43,108 nucleotides of DNA from Phycisphaerales bacterium (GCA_009691785.1 SIAM01000018.1:1-43108), one strand, 5' to 3'. Positions 23,981-33,388 are shown, counted from the stretch's first letter. Numbers and translations are program-made. The notes: generated by a model not told the origin, from the letters alone.

Positions 23981-25352
23981 CGGGCGCGGTTGGCGACGTC
24001 GCATTCGTGGTCTTGGGCGTGGCGATTGGCGTGATCACAATGTTCGGTTGAACAATTTGCGCTGGCATGGTTGGCGGCGGTTCATTTCCGCGACCAGGTG
24101 AATCGGGCGAAGTTGGCGCAGGAACGGCCAGCGTTTCAAGCCAACTCTCAAGCGCGTCTGGAACAAGCGGCTTGAGAATGTCTGGAACTTGCCTGCGCTT
24201 AAGCGTTTCAACAATTGCCGTGGCCGTTGCGCCCATGCGATATGGGTGCGCATCTTGCGATGGGTCCATGACAATGCGCACAGGAAATCGCTGCGCTAAT
24301 CGCACCCAATCCAGCGTTGGTGAAACTGTCGGCAGCACTCCGTTTGATCCTTGATTTGGGTCATACAGCGCCCATCCAACACCCTGCACCACGCCGTGAA
24401 ATCGCACACCTGGATACGCCATTAAATAAACTTCAACGGCCATGCCGGGTTCAATGCCGCGCAAATCTGTTTCTTGATAATTGGCAAGCAAGTACCAATT
24501 GGATGTGTCCACAAGCGCGAACACCTGCACGCCAATTTGCGAGAACTGTCCAACCGAACTATTAAAGTTGGTCACATAGCCCGCCACGGGCGAGCGCACT
24601 TCGCAGTAGCCAACATTCAATTGCTTCTCCACAACATTCGCCTGCGCTTTTTGGCGGCGCACATTGATGTCGCCCAACTGCCCAAGATTTGCGCGCGCTT
24701 GTGATGCCGCGGCTTTGGCTTGTTGCACCATGGCATCCGACGAGCGCACATTTCTTTTTGCCGCGTCGATTTGATCGGGCGTCACAAATTGCCGTGGCAA
24801 CAACGGCTCCATGCGCGCCAGAAATTGCACGTCGTACAGGGCCTTGGCCTCCGCGCTCACAATGTCAGCGTCGCGCTGCGTAATGGCGTCTTTGAGCGCG
24901 ATGATTTCCAAATCCACCAGGCCAAGGTTGGCCACCGCAAGATCAAGTTCCGCTTGATAGGGGCGAACATCAACACGAAACAGTAAATCGCCCACATTTA
25001 CTTTTTGATTGTCAACCACATTCAACTCGGTGATGTAGCCAGAAACATTCGCGGCAATGCCAACAATGTTGGCGCGCAAGTAGGCGTCGTCGGTGCGTGG
25101 ACGAATGTCCAGTTCCCACCACGTCAGAAATGAAAACAGCAGCGAGCACGACACCATGGAAATTCCAAAGATGCGCCCAAGAATTTTTTTGTGGCCAGGC
25201 GGCGGCGGCATAGGCATTGATGTGCGCGCAGACTTTGGCGCAGTGGCGGCGTGCGTCGTCGCGCCCGTTGAGGCTGGCGCCGCATTTGTCGCGGCCGGCG
25301 CTGGGTTGGGCTGCGCGTGGTCTTCGTGTGAGTGTTCAGGCACGTTTGTCAT
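23964..25352 (-). CDS. HlyD/EmrA-type membrane fusion protein, copy A
   Basis: 462 residues from ATG 25352, which overlaps the YtcA stop as ATGA; the frame is open 12 codons further but coupling favours this start. A Pro/Ala-rich cytoplasmic N terminus is followed by one membrane helix (ISMVSCSLLFSFLTWW), a lipoyl-like half motif (RTDDAYLRANIVGIAANVSG), a coiled-coil hairpin (about 120-250), the second lipoyl half (YCEVRSPVAGYVTNF) and a beta-barrel domain (GMAVEVYLMAYPGVRFHG). The C terminus is a long Pro/Thr-rich tail. It resembles MdtN and AaeA, which link a FUSC transporter to the outer membrane channel. Its likely partner FUSC gene faces it tail to tail. Confidence 0.92.
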   Translation of the reverse strand: MTNVPEHSHEDHAQPNPAPAATNAAPASTGATTHAATAPKSARTSMPMPPPPGHKKILGRIFGISMVSCSLLFSFLTWWELDIRPRTDDAYLRANIVGIAANVSGYITELNVVDNQKVNVGDLLFRVDVRPYQAELDLAVANLGLVDLEIIALKDAITQRDADIVSAEAKALYDVQFLARMEPLLPRQFVTPDQIDAAKRNVRSSDAMVQQAKAAASQARANLGQLGDINVRRQKAQANVVEKQLNVGYCEVRSPVAGYVTNFNSSVGQFSQIGVQVFALVDTSNWYLLANYQETDLRGIEPGMAVEVYLMAYPGVRFHGVVQGVGWALYDPNQGSNGVLPTVSPTLDWVRLAQRFPVRIVMDPSQDAHPYRMGATATAIVETLKRRQVPDILKPLVPDALESWLETLAVPAPTSPDSPGRGNEPPPTMPAQIVQPNIVITPIATPKTTNATSPTAPVTPNP

Positions 25353-25684
25353 CGGTGAAAGAACCCCAACCAAAGTCCAAGCGTGCATGTGAGGTACACG
25401 CAGAAATACACAAACACTTTGGGGCCAACAAATGGTTCAAGCCCCATTCGATACACCGCCCACCGAATGGCTCCCAACATGAAACCGCCACCCACCATGC
25501 ACAGCAACCATGCCGGAAAGAAAGCTCCGTCAATGGAAAAAATTGGATCGCACGCGCTGAGCAATGGAATGCCCAGCAGCAATGCGGCCGTGCGCGCGAA
25601 GTTTTTCCAAGAAGTTATTTGGGAAACGTTTGGGGAAGCATTTGTGGAAATTTTTGGGCAAGGCGCGCGGCGGATCATTGGCAA
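25349..25684 (-). CDS. ytcA: YtcA-like small lipoprotein, copy A
   Basis: 111 residues with an N-terminal hydrophobic stretch ending in lipobox LLSAC (Cys45), then DPIFSIDGAFFPAWL and two membrane helices. This is the pattern of YtcA, the small protein encoded ahead of mdtNOP in E. coli and ahead of similar adaptors elsewhere. The signal region starts late, so the true start may be a few codons further in. It overlaps the adaptor gene by four bases. The protein probably assists the FUSC-adaptor complex, but its role is not established. Confidence 0.8.
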   Translation of the reverse strand: MPMIRRAPCPKISTNASPNVSQITSWKNFARTAALLLGIPLLSACDPIFSIDGAFFPAWLLCMVGGGFMLGAIRWAVYRMGLEPFVGPKVFVYFCVYLTCTLGLWLGFFHR

Positions 25685-25879
25685 AGATTACACATGATTC
25701 AGCGCGCAAGAAACACCACGGCGCGGCGTACGCGCGAATGATTTCAGCGACATCTCGATACACTTGCGATGGCAAAACTTGGTTGCGTTGCGGAATTGTT
25801 GGGCGCACGCTTGCGATATTGGAAACTTGATCCAGGTTCACGCGTTGAAGCGTCACATTTTGATCGGTGAAATAGAAAC

Positions 25880-27004
25880 ATGAGCAAGGCAGAAAAAATA
25901 TCCAACTTCAACCCGAATAATCCGGGCGATCCCGACAGCAATATTTTCGGGCTTCCTTTTACATGCGAAGAATCTGAAATCGTGATTGTTCCCGCGCCGT
26001 GGGATGTCACTGTTTCTTACAGCGATGGAACTTCTGGTGGACCCGACGCCATTATGAACGCCTCGTTTCAAGTGGATTTATTTGAGCCGTCCATACAAGA
26101 CGCTTGGAAAATTGGAATTGCCATGGAGGATATTTCCGCCGAAGTGATTTCTAAAAATAAAATGCTTCGCGAAAAAGCAAAGGTGTATATCGAGGCGTTT
26201 ACCCAGGGCGTGGATCTCTATAAAGATCAATCCAAAGGCAAAATTAGAAACGCCGTCAAGTCCATTCGTTCTGAATTTTGGAAGGTGGGAGATCATTCCA
26301 CTGCTCACCTCAAGGACGAGGTCAATGAAGGATCCTTGTGGTTGAACGCTTGGGTGAAGCAGCGTTGTCTGCATTGGATCAACCAAGGAAAAATGGTGGC
26401 GTTGCTTGGCGGCGACCACAGCACTCCATTTGGATTGATGCAGGCGCTTGCGGAAAAATATTCCACGTTTGGCATTTTGCAAATAGACGCCCACGCCGAT
26501 TTACGAAACGCGTACGAGGGCTTCACATATTCGCACGCCTCTATCATGCATAACGCGCTTGGCATTTCGCAAGTGAGCAAGCTTGTCCAAGTTGGCATTC
26601 GTGATTATTGCGAAGAAGAAGTGAACGCGATGCGCCAACAGAAGGGCCGGGTCGTCACTTATTTTGACCGCGACATGAAGCACGAGCAATACAACGGGAA
26701 AACATGGGCGCAGCAAGCGCAACACATTGTTGCCCAGCTTCCAGAAAATGTGTATATCAGTTTTGATATTGATGGCTTGGATCAAAAGCTTTGTCCCAAC
26801 ACTGGAACGCCGGTGGCGGGTGGATTGGAATTTGAACAGGCGGCGTATCTCATGCAGGCCGTGGTGAAATCGGGCAAAAAAATCATCGCATTGGATTTGA
26901 ATGAAGTGGCCCCGGGCGCTAATGATGAGTGGGACGCAAATGTTGGCGCGCGCATGCTGTTGCGCATGTGCAACTACATGGCGCTCTCAAACCAGCGAGC
27001 CTGA
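25880..27004 (+). CDS. Arginase/agmatinase/formiminoglutamase-family ureohydrolase
   Basis: 374 residues. All metal-binding motifs are present: GGDHS (His180), DAHAD (Asp203, His205, Asp207) and FDIDGLD (Asp296, Asp298), as for the two-manganese centre that hydrolyses guanidino groups. A long N-terminal part (about 170 residues, including IVPAPWDVTVSYSDGTSGGP) and a helical insertion rich in Lys set it apart from short bacterial arginases. Whether it cleaves arginine, agmatine, guanidinobutyrate or another compound cannot be read from the motifs. No signal peptide. It sits alone between efflux genes, with a divergent YtcA gene 195 bases upstream. Confidence 0.9.
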   Translation: MSKAEKISNFNPNNPGDPDSNIFGLPFTCEESEIVIVPAPWDVTVSYSDGTSGGPDAIMNASFQVDLFEPSIQDAWKIGIAMEDISAEVISKNKMLREKAKVYIEAFTQGVDLYKDQSKGKIRNAVKSIRSEFWKVGDHSTAHLKDEVNEGSLWLNAWVKQRCLHWINQGKMVALLGGDHSTPFGLMQALAEKYSTFGILQIDAHADLRNAYEGFTYSHASIMHNALGISQVSKLVQVGIRDYCEEEVNAMRQQKGRVVTYFDRDMKHEQYNGKTWAQQAQHIVAQLPENVYISFDIDGLDQKLCPNTGTPVAGGLEFEQAAYLMQAVVKSGKKIIALDLNEVAPGANDEWDANVGARMLLRMCNYMALSNQRA

Positions 27005-27023
27005 ATTGTTGAGGACAACCGCC

Positions 27024-27130
27024 AGCGCGGAATCAGCGCGGAATCAGCGCGGAATCAGCGCGGAATCAGCGCGGAATCAGTGCGGAAGCAGCGCGGAAGC
27101 AGCGCGGAAGCAGCGCGGAAGCAGCGCGGC
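27024..27130. repeat. 11-bp tandem repeat, 9 copies, between arginase and the efflux channel gene
   Basis: AGCGCGGAATC at 27024, 27035, 27046, 27057 and 27068, then AGTGCGGAAGC at 27079 and AGCGCGGAAGC at 27090, 27101 and 27112, with a partial copy at 27123. The switch from AATC to AAGC halfway shows two expansion steps. Eleven is not a multiple of three and close to one helical turn, so every unit faces the same side of the DNA. It ends about 50 bases before the next start codon. Confidence 0.95.
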
Positions 27131-27180
27131 GTTCAACACGACTCATTGCCCGCGGCGGCGCTCACCGTTATGATTGCGTT

Positions 27181-28983
27181 GTGCAATGGCAACTTGGCAA
27201 ATTTGCTTTCATGTTCATAGCGTCGGGTGTGATTGTGTCTTGCGCGCCGCGCTCCAATTTGTGGGAGGACGAGCTTGCGGGCATTGAGAAAAAAATAGAT
27301 ACAGAAGTTGCGCAGGGGCCAGGCTCCACATCAAACGCGCAGCCCGCAACGGATTCACCCAACTCAATGGTCGCGCGCCTTAGCAAACTTGGCAAGCAAT
27401 CTGATCAAGAGCAGGCCAAGGCCATAGAGCGCGGCATTGAGCGCGCGGTGCAGCAACAGGCGGCGGCGACCGCGCAGAAAAATAAATCAAACTCCACAAA
27501 CAATAACGTCATTACCAAGATGGGCGACGCGCCCGCGGCTATTGCAACTGGTGACAACAATCTTCTTGCTGTGGACAAGAGTGCGGCGCAAAATAAAGAT
27601 GCAACAAATTCAGTTGGGCAAGATTTGGATCAGCAAAAATCAGCGTCACAAAATATTTTGTCCTCGGGCGCCAATGGCGCGCCTGCGCAACAAACAGGAT
27701 TTGGTGTTGAGCGCGTGTGGGGGCTTGCGGAACTTGCGGCCACGGCGCTTGAAGCCAATCCCGCCACGCGTGAATCATGGCAGCGCGCCCGCGCCGCCGC
27801 CGCGCGCGAGCAAAAAGCGTTGGCGGCATACGGACCCAACATTGGAGTTGAAGCTGGTGGCGATTATTTTCAAGAGCCCGGCTTGTCGTTTGGCTACGGC
27901 AGCAACGCGCCGCCCGATCGCGAGTTTCGTTTCACGCCACAGGTGTATGCGTCTTGGTTGTTGCTTGACTTTGGTCGACGCGACGCCGACACCGACCGCG
28001 CGCGCGCCGAACTTGCCTCCGCCAACATGTCGCACGATCGCACCATTCAGCGCGTGGTGGTTGAAGTGCAGCGCGCGTATTTTAAATTGGAGTCCGCGCT
28101 TGGTTTGCGAACCGCGGCAGAGCAAGATGTTGTGGCAGCGCGCAGCGTGTTGAAAGCCACCGAAGCAAAATTAAAACTTGGTCTTGCCACGCGCCCCGAC
28201 ACCTTGATCGCGCGCCAGGCTTTCGCGCAAACGCTTTATAAATTGGAGAAGCGCCGCGCCGATGTGTTTGTGGCCGAAGGCGATCTGCGCACGCGCACCG
28301 GATTTCCAGCCACGGTTGCAATTCCAATTGACATGGCCGCCGAAAGCGATTTGCCGCCCATGTTGACCATGGGCATTGACGGCATCATTGATCAGGCCTT
28401 GGCCAGCCGCCCCGATCTTGCATCCGCGGTGCTTGATTTGCGCGCGCGTGAAGCCGAAGTGCGACGCGCCCAAGCGGAATATTTGCCAGAAGTAATCACG
28501 CGTGGAACCGCGGGTTACGGCTTTTACAACTATGAAGTCACGGGCTTTGAAATTCAAGGTCAAGGCTGGGGCTTTGATGGTCAAATTTTTCTTGGTGGCA
28601 AGTGGTTGCTATATGACAACGGCGCGCGCGACGCGGCGTTGTTTGAAGCTGGCGCCAACCGCGCAGCTTCCGCGGCGCGTCTTGCGCAGTCGCGCCTGAA
28701 TGCAGCGGATGAAGTGTGGCGCGCTTATTACACATTGCAAAGTGATCGCGCGCAGTACGACGCGGCCAAGGCGCTGTTGGTTTCCGCCATCGACACATTT
28801 GACGCGGTCAAGCGAGCGTATGAACTTGGTCTGAGCACACTGCCAGAATTGCTAGACGCGGAGCACGATTTGTTTCAAGCGCGATCACTGCGCATTGAAA
28901 CCCGATCCGACTTGCTGTGCAGCAGTGCCAATTTAATTTACGCGTCTGGCGCTGGTCCAGGCAGCGTGACAAGCGCGCGTTAA
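27181..28983 (+). CDS. TolC/NodT-like outer-membrane efflux lipoprotein
   Basis: 600 residues from GTG 27181, which gives lipoprotein signal KFAFMFIASGVIVSC (Cys21). Residues about 30-175 are low complexity, rich in Gln, Asn, Ala and Ser, and not part of the family. From about 180 come the two OEP repeats: LAELAATALEANPATRESWQ, barrel segment PQVYASWLLLDFGRRDADTD, helical VEVQRAYFKLESALGL, and the second half (SRPDLASAVLDLRAREAEV, WLLYDNGARDAALFEAG, ELGLSTLPELLDAEHDLFQ). Such trimers form the exit duct for tripartite pumps. It is the only channel in the window, so it could serve both FUSC systems and the RND pump (inference). Confidence 0.92.
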   Translation: MQWQLGKFAFMFIASGVIVSCAPRSNLWEDELAGIEKKIDTEVAQGPGSTSNAQPATDSPNSMVARLSKLGKQSDQEQAKAIERGIERAVQQQAAATAQKNKSNSTNNNVITKMGDAPAAIATGDNNLLAVDKSAAQNKDATNSVGQDLDQQKSASQNILSSGANGAPAQQTGFGVERVWGLAELAATALEANPATRESWQRARAAAAREQKALAAYGPNIGVEAGGDYFQEPGLSFGYGSNAPPDREFRFTPQVYASWLLLDFGRRDADTDRARAELASANMSHDRTIQRVVVEVQRAYFKLESALGLRTAAEQDVVAARSVLKATEAKLKLGLATRPDTLIARQAFAQTLYKLEKRRADVFVAEGDLRTRTGFPATVAIPIDMAAESDLPPMLTMGIDGIIDQALASRPDLASAVLDLRAREAEVRRAQAEYLPEVITRGTAGYGFYNYEVTGFEIQGQGWGFDGQIFLGGKWLLYDNGARDAALFEAGANRAASAARLAQSRLNAADEVWRAYYTLQSDRAQYDAAKALLVSAIDTFDAVKRAYELGLSTLPELLDAEHDLFQARSLRIETRSDLLCSSANLIYASGAGPGSVTSAR

Positions 28984-29010
28984 TTTATTTCGTTTCGCGT
29001 GTCCAACGCG

Positions 29011-29150
29011 CCGCGCGCATGTTCAACATCAAGCGCTTTCACTTTGAAACAATTGCAGCGCCATTCCAGCGCCGCGCGCATGTTCAACATCAAGCGCTTT
29101 CACTTTGAAACAATTGCAGCGCCATTCCAGCGCCGCGCGCATGTTCAACA
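29011..29150. repeat. 61-bp tandem repeat, 2.3 copies, between convergent genes
   Basis: The unit beginning CCGCGCGCATGTTCAACATC recurs at 29011, 29072 and, partially, 29133. Copies are nearly identical. Within the unit AAGCGCTT is a perfect palindrome and ATGTTCAACAT an interrupted one. The array fills the gap between the channel gene and the end of the adaptor gene on the opposite strand and runs up to that gene's stop codon. Confidence 0.93.
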
Positions 29151-30482
29151 TTAAGGCTGCGACTTTGGCGCAGCAGTTGCCTTGGGTGAATCGGGCGCAG
29201 TGGGTGAAGCATCCGTTGGTCCAGAGCTCGAAGCTGGAAAAGTTTCCGCCGCGGCCTTGAACGGTGAACTCAACAATCCAAACTGCTGCAAAATGGGATC
29301 GCGACCTTCGGTTTGAACAATGGCCGTCACTGTTGCGCCCATGCGATACGGATATTTTTCATCAAAAGGGGCCAGCGTAATGCGCACCGGAAATCGCTGC
29401 GCAAGCCGAACCCAATTCAAAGTTGGCTTCACATCGGGAAGCGATTGTTGCGTGGCGCCGTTAGCTTGATACAGCGCCCAACCAATTCCCTGCACGGTTC
29501 CCCTAAAGCGGTGGCCGGGATAGGCATATATATAGACAGCCACTTCCTGGCCCACGCGGATTTGCTCAATCTCTGTCTCCAGAAAATTGGCCATGACCCA
29601 CCATTCCGTGTTCTGCACAATGGAGAACAGCGTGTCGCCCACTTTCACAAACGCGCCAACATTGGTGTTTAAGTTTGTCACCCAGCCGTCAACCGACGCG
29701 CGCACTTCGCAATATTGAAGGTTCAACTTCGCGTCGTCCACTTCAACGCGCGCCGCGGCAACGCGCACATTCACATCACCCACTTGGGCGAGCGCGTTGC
29801 GCGCTTTATTTTCCTCCGACTTTGTGCTGGTCACGGAAGTTTTTGCGGCAACAAGCGACGCTTCCGCGCCGGCCACGCCCGCGTTTGCCGCGGCAACCGC
29901 GGCCTTGGCGGCCTCCATGTCGCTTTGCGCAAGCGCCACGCGGTCGGCGGTAATAAATTCCTGCTCAAGCAGCGGCTTCACGCGCGACAAATAATCCGCT
30001 GCGTATTCCGCGCGCGCTTGTGTTGCCACAACATCGGCCTTGCGGCGCAATATTTCGGCGTCGGCGCGGCGCACCTCCGCGTTTGATGTTTCAATCTTTG
30101 CCTGCGCAACTTGAACGCTGTCGGCCAATGCCTTCACATCAAATTCAACCACCGCCAACTGCGCTTGCGCGCGCGCTAGGGCAATTTCATATGGTCGCGG
30201 ATCCATTCGATACAACAGATCACCCACTTGCACAATTTGATTGTCCTTGATGGGCAACGCCACAATTTGTCCAAACACGCGCGGCGCCATGCCAATGGTG
30301 TTGGCGCGCACATAAGCGTCGTCGGTGCGCGGATAGCGCTGCAGTTGATTCCACAATATTCCCAAACTCAATACACACACACCAATAGCGGCGAAAGAAA
30401 ACACACGCGCAATTTTTTGACGGCGCACATCCTGCGCGCCTTGCGCGTTCACGGTGCTTGTGGTGGTTGGTGTTTCTGCCAT
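29151..30482 (-). CDS. HlyD/EmrA-type membrane fusion protein (MdtN-like), copy B
   Basis: 443 residues from ATG 30482, seven bases after the YtcA stop; an in-frame alternative at 30506 would overlap YtcA. Single membrane helix FSFAAIGVCVLSLGILW, then lipoyl half RTDDAYVRANTIGMAPRVFG, a long Ala-rich coiled-coil hairpin (about 105-245), second lipoyl half YCEVRASVDGWVTNL and barrel domain VGQEVAVYIYAYPGHRFRG. The tail is Pro/Ser/Thr-rich. It is clearly homologous to copy A (shared RLAQRFPVRI and PYRMGAT motifs). As third gene of FUSC-YtcA-adaptor it should bridge the transporter to a TolC-like channel. Confidence 0.93.
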   Translation of the reverse strand: MAETPTTTSTVNAQGAQDVRRQKIARVFSFAAIGVCVLSLGILWNQLQRYPRTDDAYVRANTIGMAPRVFGQIVALPIKDNQIVQVGDLLYRMDPRPYEIALARAQAQLAVVEFDVKALADSVQVAQAKIETSNAEVRRADAEILRRKADVVATQARAEYAADYLSRVKPLLEQEFITADRVALAQSDMEAAKAAVAAANAGVAGAEASLVAAKTSVTSTKSEENKARNALAQVGDVNVRVAAARVEVDDAKLNLQYCEVRASVDGWVTNLNTNVGAFVKVGDTLFSIVQNTEWWVMANFLETEIEQIRVGQEVAVYIYAYPGHRFRGTVQGIGWALYQANGATQQSLPDVKPTLNWVRLAQRFPVRITLAPFDEKYPYRMGATVTAIVQTEGRDPILQQFGLLSSPFKAAAETFPASSSGPTDASPTAPDSPKATAAPKSQP

Positions 30483-30489
30483 GGATTGC

Positions 30490-30885
30490 TCAGTAGCGGA
30501 ACACAATCAGCCACACCAGGCAACTGAATGTAATGCTGAGCGACACATACACCAGCGAGCGCGCCACAAGAAAGCGATCAATGCCCGTGCGAATAAGAAG
30601 CGCGCGCGCGCCCACAGCAAGAATCACTCCAAGAATCATGGCCACCAGCCACGCTGGCAACAACGCGCCGTCCACATCTATGTTTGGATTGCAGCCCGCG
30701 CAGAAAAATAAAATAAGAAGCGGGGGCGCCACGGTGCGCGCGGCGCGCGACCACGAAATTGTCCGCCAGATGTTTTGCAACGCGCAAATAGGCGCCATTG
30801 CCGCCACTAGTCCTGCGGCGCAAAGCCTACAAATACGCTGCATTTCTGCGGGTTTCAGCGCGGTGCTAGTGGGGAATTTATTCAT
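30490..30885 (-). CDS. ytcA: YtcA-like small lipoprotein, copy B
   Basis: 131 residues. ATG 30885 overlaps the FUSC stop as ATGA. The conserved part is CNPNIDVDGALLPAWLVAM followed by two membrane helices, matching copy A. A lipobox FCAGC (Cys65) sits unusually far from the start, after a 50-residue basic N-terminal part containing another hydrophobic stretch (AAGLVAAMAPICAL). Either translation begins further in or this copy has acquired an extra N-terminal segment. Function is as uncertain as for copy A. Confidence 0.78.
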   Translation of the reverse strand: MNKFPTSTALKPAEMQRICRLCAAGLVAAMAPICALQNIWRTISWSRAARTVAPPLLILFFCAGCNPNIDVDGALLPAWLVAMILGVILAVGARALLIRTGIDRFLVARSLVYVSLSITFSCLVWLIVFRY

Positions 30886-33359
30886 TGTGGCAACGGCTTC
30901 AGTGTATTAAAAATTTCTCCGTAGGTGCGTTGTCCATCGGAAAGTTCAAGCGCGCTGTGTAACGCATTGTCGCTCCACACAAATCCGCAGCGCGCGGTGT
31001 CTTGCGCGCGGCGCACGGAATCTTCCAGCAGTGCCAGCGCATCGCGTCGATAAACAAGGCGCGCCACATCGGTGGTGTTGCACCCGTCCGCAAATGCCTG
31101 CGTCCGCACTTGCGCCGCGCTTGGCACGCCACACAATTTCCAAACAGTTTGAACACTCGTGTAACTCGCAACACCCGCAACACCCGCAACACCCGCAACA
31201 CCCGCAACACCCGCAACACCCGCAACACCCGCAACACCCGCAATATTTTTCCCGCCACTCACTGGCGCCTTTATAAAAAAATCGCCCAGCGTTTCAACTC
31301 GCTCAACCAAAACTCGCAGCGGTTGGTTCAGCATCTCCGATACCGAGGCATTCAATGCGGAATCATGAAAGCGACCCGTGGCCAATGAGCGCGCCAGCAA
31401 CAACACGCGTTGCTGCTCGGCCAGCATTTCAAGCACGGGCGCAAATTTGCCAACACAAATACGCTTTTCAAATGTGTATTGCTCGCGCAGATCGCATGTG
31501 CCGGCAAGATTTGCGGTTGCCAAATGATTGCGCATGCGAAAGTCCGCAAGATCCGCGTCGGTAAATGCCAACATTTGCGCGCGCGTCAGTAGTTGCGCAA
31601 TTTGGCTCCAACCACTGGCGATGGATTCCATGGTGGCCACGCGCGCTTCTTTGGTGGAGAACATCCAAATTGTGAATGTCACGCTCAGTCCAGCCACCAC
31701 CACGCTGGTCACGCGTTCAAACATTGGCCCCACGGAATCGCTTGGCGCCGGATCACTGGCGATCACAATAATCCACGCGGCCGCCATCATCATTCCCATG
31801 TAATTGGTGCGCGGACTTCCCACCAACACCCACGCGGACATGAACGCCATGACGCCCATGACTAATAAATACATACCAAGGTCTTGCAAGCCCGCGGCAA
31901 AAATAATAATTGCAATGGACGCCATCACTCCGCCAATCAGTGTTCCAAAAAATCGCAACATGCCGCGGCGACCAGATCCACCCACGGTTGATTGCAGCAC
32001 AAACACCGAGCCAATAGCGGCGGGTCCAGTGCCGCCTGGTAAAAACAACGCGCTGAGTACCAGCGCCAAGGCAAGCCCAAGAACCGCCGCCGTGGAGGCA
32101 AGCGCCGCCCCCTTGTCGAAATGCTCTAATGCACCTTCAATGGTGGGCGCTTTTCCCAGCGGGCTATTGGGCGGAAATCCAAGTGGAAGCGCCAACGCGC
32201 TCGAACCAAATTTTGCCGGCAATGGTTTCTGCGTCAACACTCCGCGAAACATTCCGCCGCAGCGGCGCGCGTATCCGGCAATACTCAGCGTGTAATCGTC
32301 CGCGCCCTCACCCAGTCGCGCGATCAAGTCATCGCCAAAAGAAATCATGGCTTCCGCTTGCGCCACCAACACTAGCACTTCTGGCGCGCGATCACCTTGG
32401 CGAGCCCAGTGACGCTTGTATGACATGGCGCGCACGCCATCAAAAAAGGCTGCCATTTCCAGCGCCAAAGCGCTTGCCGCCGCACGCGCGGATGCGCTGT
32501 GAAAACCCTCGCGCGCCAACGCATTCAGATGCACAGTTGCAGAATCCGACAGCGACGCCACGCGCGTCAGCGGCACCAATTCTGGAAACGCGGAATCGGT
32601 TGTCGCGTAGGTCGCTATGGAATCCGACAGCACCGCGATGTGCGCAAGCACCGACGGCGAAATAGTGTCCGCAAGTTTTTCAAGCGCGTCATTGTCGCCA
32701 ACACCAGCGCGCGTGGCCGCCGCAATCACGCGCATGTTGGCGGACTGCTCCGCAAGCAAGCCATCAATTGCATAACGCATACGCACCGACTCCGCGCCTG
32801 GAAAAATAAACAGCGCGGCCAAGTATGAAAGCACAACGCCGCTTGAAACACCAAGCACAGAAAATATTCCAATTACCTCAAAGTGCGTTGGATCCGTAAG
32901 CGGCGCGTACAGAAGTGGGGCCAGCGTCCAAATGGCCACGCGCAAACCAGATGATCCCACCGGCAACAATTTCGCCAAATACAAAAGCAACCAAATGCCC
33001 GCAAGTATTCCCAGGAACAACAACATGGGCGATTGCGCAAACGCCGCCACCAACATAATGGAGAACGCGCCGCACGCCATGCTTGTGAGAATGCGCCGCA
33101 GCAAAAGTTGCGGCGAATGCACCGTGCCTGGCGTGCTTTCGGTCATGGCCGTGACCGGGCACATAATGAAAGCGGGGTTTCCAACCAATGCCACCAACAC
33201 AATTCCCACAAGCATGGCAATGGTGGCGCGCAGTGTGGAATCCACCCGTCCCGGCGTTGGCGCAAGTTCCGCAATAAACACCTGCCACCAAGAACCAACA
33301 CGAAAGACCTGCTCGGCGCCTGGCGCGATGATTTCTGTCGGCGTGGTGGCGGCAAGCAC
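30882..33359 (-). CDS. FUSC-family (MdtO-like) efflux transporter, copy B
   Basis: 825 residues from GTG 33359. First membrane bundle begins at ATIAMLVGIVLVALVG, with NPAFIMCPVTAMTESTPGTV typical of MdtO/YccS-type proteins; a cytoplasmic helical domain covers about 200-420; the second bundle begins near TAAVLGLALALVLSALFLPG. The C-terminal cytoplasmic part contains eight GVA triplets in a row (31169-31240), which replace what should be a short turn. It is the first gene of an operon with YtcA and the adaptor, linked by four-base overlap. Copy A has the same three genes in a different arrangement. Likely exports small aromatic or drug-like compounds (family knowledge). Confidence 0.9.
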   Translation of the reverse strand: MLAATTPTEIIAPGAEQVFRVGSWWQVFIAELAPTPGRVDSTLRATIAMLVGIVLVALVGNPAFIMCPVTAMTESTPGTVHSPQLLLRRILTSMACGAFSIMLVAAFAQSPMLLFLGILAGIWLLLYLAKLLPVGSSGLRVAIWTLAPLLYAPLTDPTHFEVIGIFSVLGVSSGVVLSYLAALFIFPGAESVRMRYAIDGLLAEQSANMRVIAAATRAGVGDNDALEKLADTISPSVLAHIAVLSDSIATYATTDSAFPELVPLTRVASLSDSATVHLNALAREGFHSASARAAASALALEMAAFFDGVRAMSYKRHWARQGDRAPEVLVLVAQAEAMISFGDDLIARLGEGADDYTLSIAGYARRCGGMFRGVLTQKPLPAKFGSSALALPLGFPPNSPLGKAPTIEGALEHFDKGAALASTAAVLGLALALVLSALFLPGGTGPAAIGSVFVLQSTVGGSGRRGMLRFFGTLIGGVMASIAIIIFAAGLQDLGMYLLVMGVMAFMSAWVLVGSPRTNYMGMMMAAAWIIVIASDPAPSDSVGPMFERVTSVVVAGLSVTFTIWMFSTKEARVATMESIASGWSQIAQLLTRAQMLAFTDADLADFRMRNHLATANLAGTCDLREQYTFEKRICVGKFAPVLEMLAEQQRVLLLARSLATGRFHDSALNASVSEMLNQPLRVLVERVETLGDFFIKAPVSGGKNIAGVAGVAGVAGVAGVAGVAGVAGVASYTSVQTVWKLCGVPSAAQVRTQAFADGCNTTDVARLVYRRDALALLEDSVRRAQDTARCGFVWSDNALHSALELSDGQRTYGEIFNTLKPLPQ
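31169..31240 (-). repeat. 9-bp in-frame tandem repeat, 8 copies (GVA) in FUSC copy B
   Basis: CAACACCCG repeats without a mismatch eight times from 31169. On the coding strand it reads Gly-Val-Ala. It lies in the cytoplasmic C-terminal domain. Perfect identity of all copies suggests recent or ongoing change in copy number. Confidence 0.96.
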
Positions 33360-33364
33360 GTGTC

Positions 33365-33388
33365 AACTGTAAACTAAACACTACAGTT
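33365..33388. promoter_or_regulatory. Candidate operator in the 49-bp divergent efflux intergenic region
   Basis: AACTGTA at 33365-33371 and TACAGTT at 33382-33388 form a perfect 7-bp inverted repeat with a 10-nt AT-rich spacer, a common layout for dimeric repressors of the TetR, MarR or LysR kind. It lies between the FUSC operon start (33359, minus) and the RND operon start (33409, plus). It is followed by a run of T on the plus strand, so a hairpin function is a second possibility. No regulator gene is in the window. Confidence 0.5.
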
